NCBI GenBank assembly: GCA_034769895.1 | Contig: CM068369.1 | Coordinates: 145,659,574 to 145,723,573, forward strand | Length of the DNA stretch: 64,000 nucleotides | DNA from: Magicicada septendecula | Lineage: Eukaryota; Arthropoda; Insecta; Hemiptera; Cicadidae | Direction of reading: 5' to 3' | Part shown: piece by piece, positions 60,985-64,000 of the stretch | How positions within the stretch are numbered: position 1 is the stretch's first letter | Layout of the letters: each line of letters starts with the position of its first letter | The notes under the pieces: model-generated | The model's input: only the letters and a program-made list of their open reading frames with translations | Told to the model about the DNA's origin: nothing | Databases searched by the model: none | Program-made: the position numbers and the translations under genes

Positions 60985-61065
60985 TCTAGTTGTCAGCCTT
61001 CTGACTGGTTTGATGTGATCCTCCAGTCATCCCTATTTCAAGTCTGTTGTGGGCAAGCCTCCAGA
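60985..61065. repeat. Short retroposon tail-like fragment
   Basis: TCAGCCTTCTGACTGGTTTG followed by ATGTGATCCTCCAGTCATCC and TGTGGGCAAGCCTCC. The phrase CTGACTGGTTTGATG... is common to many arthropod SINE/RTE-type tails. Only about 80 bp remain. Confidence 0.4.
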
Positions 61066-61069
61066 CCCC

Positions 61070-64000
61070 AACACAACTGTCACAGCAATGTATTACAATA
61101 TAATGGCAATATTTCATTACAGTTAATGATAACTATTATTGAAACTGGTTTTTAAAATAAATGTATAATGGCCAAACTATATGATCAACACGTATAACTC
61201 CAAGGCTCATCCCTCCCCCCTCGTCAAGAGAGAGGGGAGGGAAAGAGAGAGATAGAGAGAACCATACAATCACGTTTGTGAGACAAAACCCCTAGCAATT
61301 ATTTCATCTAAAAACTTCTGTAGCTTTCATTATAAAGAATGGCACTGTTGTATTTTATTTCTTAAAGTATACCAACGATTTGTTGTTCCCCAACACAACA
61401 TCTTCACCAACTTGATGAGACTAGGCCAGATGTATGGCTTCACACCTATCCGTATAGTAGTCACCACACACAATTCTTATAGACGATACTACACTAGTTA
61501 TTCGCCTACAATTGTCCACTAATTCATAATATAGTTACATTTATTTAAATTTCTATCAAACCGATAAAGGTTTCATAGAAACAATTCGTTACTGAACTAT
61601 TTTGTACAAATCAGTCTCCACTTTTTAATGTTAATGTTTTGCCTGTTAGCTTTATTATATTAGCTGTTGCTACAATCCATATGACGCTCCTTAGTAGTAC
61701 TATAAACCATTTTAGATCCCCTCCTTAAAGTAGAGAATGAATTCTGTGTCTGTGTTAGGAGGGGTGTTCTTTGATATGTGAAAATAAAATTATATGCACA
61801 TACTTGTCCATGTGCCAGTAAGTTGTATATAAGCAAGCACAAGGGCACACACACACATTTTTTCTACAATAAATAAATTTTAAAGAGTACATAAAAATAT
61901 TGTATAAGACAAACGCTGAATATACTACAAAAACAGTTTCTAAAAGAATTACATTTACTTAAACACTTATATTGGTTTTTGGTTGCTTCTCTGGTATGTT
62001 GTTTACATTGAGTTTCTAGGAAGCAGTCTGTTTTATATATATACAAGTTAAAGGCATTCTTCCTATCCTAATCACTAGATTTCTTTCTTGTGTGCAAGGC
62101 TGTTTTGAAGGCATTTTTGCAGGTACCGTACTGTAATTAGTAAATCAATATTAAAATATTATATTTTTAACTGACAATAATCTAAGTGTATAAAATTAAA
62201 CACCTCTTCTACTTTTAAACAAACATAGGCTATTATTTAATGTCGATTGCAAACATGTTTTTTTACCATTCAACAGGTGAATGCAAAGTCCACTTGTTCA
62301 AAATTCTGTTACCTCCACTGCAACATTCTTTCCTTCTACTTATTACAGTACTGTCCTTTCTCAAAAAAATTGTTGCTTGATGGATCTAGTAACTTTTTTC
62401 TATTTCAGGCAATTAAGTAACACCTACACCAATTACTATCACAAGGCTTCAGTAACAAGGCATTTCAACTGGATGGGGTGAATATATTTAGTTTAATCAT
62501 TGTCTGTATTCATCCAGTTAAAAGCTCTACACCTAAAACACGTTATAAGTATCTTTGATTATAGTATGTGTTAATAAAAATATAGCTAATGATGCACACA
62601 ACAAGGCAGGCAGGTTTGTACTCTACGTCAGTTGATGAAAATCGAATATTTAAGAACTACTTTTTTAACAATTTAAAAGAGACAGATCTGCTATCAGATT
62701 CCAATGTGATTGCTCTTTCCGCTGGTGTTTGTAAATATCAAACAACTCCTATCATAACTACTTTCACACGCAATATGAGCACGCACCTAATGTCTACAAA
62801 TTACTAATAATTTTTAAAATATTAATTCTTATTACATTATTCTTTTTGCTACAGTTAATATTACTTGCTTATATTACGTATTTCAAAATCATAATGTTTT
62901 AAATATAGACTTTTAAAAATAATAATGTACACATAAAATTACTGAATATGATTCTTCCAATCTGTAATGCCACTTGAATATAAATGCTGATGATATTTCA
63001 CATACCACGACAATTTTTATGTATGCAGAACACACTTTGACTTGAAAAAATTGCAGGCATACTTTAAAAATTCTGAAGAATCCTACCATAATAAGTTTAA
63101 GATAATAACTTAAATGCTAAAAATCTAGTACTCTTTTCATGATTTGAGGTAGATGGGACAGGGAATAAAACTGTAATATTTAACCTGTAAACAAACATAA
63201 AGAGGTTTTTGCTTCAAAACACTGTTCATTTCAGTGCAGTAGTTTCATTCCACAGTCTAAATAACATGTTGGCAGTTGGTGCTTCTTTTCTACAAAGGGG
63301 GTTGCCGCATCCAATGTAAAAAAAACTCTTGTGATTATCATCACTAATACAGTCTCTGCTAAAAATTCTTCCGAAGTTTGACCTTACTAAGTTTACTTTA
63401 TGAATTTATTTTTATTACTTGTTGTATGATATTCATGAACACTAATAAAATGCTGGCTCATGTCTACCTGAAATAAGAAAAATTATAAAAACTAAAAATT
63501 GGGATATTTTTGTATTCCAACTTTCAGTCGAAAAAAGTCGACAGTTTTTTTTTTTAATGGATTCACCTGACTAAACTGGTATATCTGGCAACTGTAGGTT
63601 ATTATGCATCCCAAAAGCCAATTCTTTTCAAAACTATTTCAGTTGTATGGGTAATTTCCAGTTTAAAAGTCCCATACAGTGTATCTATGCCAACTAGGAA
63701 TATTCTGAGACATGACTAGCTTTATGAATAACAACTGTTGGAAACCCCATTTACCTATTATTTACGGAAAAAAGGAGATGAACAGTAAAAAATATATATG
63801 GAAGTCAATATGCAGTAACCACCATACTTTGATTAAAGCAAGAACACATTTATGTTATGGAAGAATACAAAACTGTCAATATAACACAATGCAACAAAAA
63901 TGTATAATAAACAAAAAGCATAAAATACTATTTTCCACATATTATCATACTAACTTATACCACACACGCACTGAAGACATTTTACATAAACACAAAAGCC
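61070..64000. other. No gene recognised
   Basis: AT-rich. ORFs of 60-72 codons without domains. A possible acceptor (CTTATTTCAG/GTAGACATG on the minus strand near 63470) has an open frame of about 24 codons but no donor, so it is not called. Confidence 0.35.

Overview
The window is AT-rich nuclear DNA of an animal, most likely an insect with a large genome. The evidence is the repeat content: several mariner subfamilies, DUF4817-type Tc1/mariner, pogo/Tigger, hAT MITEs, Helitron, Penelope-like, LINE and Gypsy-type LTR remnants. There are also long dinucleotide microsatellites and very short exons separated by multi-kilobase introns. I cannot name the species. No bacterial-style gene, tRNA, rRNA or CRISPR array was seen.

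The main host feature is one minus-strand gene that appears to span at least 4,988 to 60,517. Eight short exons with good GT/AG sites were found by eye: 60437-60517, 54944-55014, 49276-49461, 43287-43325, 40533-40718, 37544-37729, 37123-37277 and 22524-22607. Their reading phases join without a break. A further exon at 4988-5096 probably belongs to the same gene, but at least one linking exon is missing. The encoded protein looks largely disordered, with a lysine-rich nuclear-localisation-like patch, and was not recognised. Two exons encode near-copies of one module (SYQDEFYKHLL).

Nearly everything else lies in introns and is transposon-derived. From left to right: a pogo/Tigger end (1-226); a LINE tail (about 0.7-1.0 kb); a broken Gypsy fossil (6307-9326); a probable LTR-type fossil with a triplicated primer-site-like block (about 9.7-11.5 kb); two degenerate mariners (13177-14132 and 14756-16056); a SINE-like family (12.55 and 16.1 kb); LINE pieces; a hAT MITE (19720-20174); and a DUF4817 mariner-type element (24018-26007) carrying a nested Penelope-like insertion (24514-25175). 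Next come a satellite array of about nine units (27.2-28.7 kb), more LINE pieces and a solo-LTR-like fossil (31.5-36 kb), and microsatellites. After these are two young Tigger elements (40773-43101 and 46584-48819), a palindromic foldback (51089-51285), another mariner (51.4-52.3 kb) and a second hAT MITE (55340-55695). The right end holds a GC-rich element with long terminal inverted repeats (56881-57691) and Helitron-derived sequence interrupted by a Tigger-like element (58640-59708).

The most informative observations are the phase-consistent exon chain with its duplicated module and the C-terminal PCNA-binding-type motifs on both Tigger transposases. Also notable are the Penelope insertion with hammerhead-like motifs in inverted arms and a paralogous empty site that dates one Tigger-like insertion. 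All calls were made by eye, without alignment software; coordinates of degenerate repeats are approximate.
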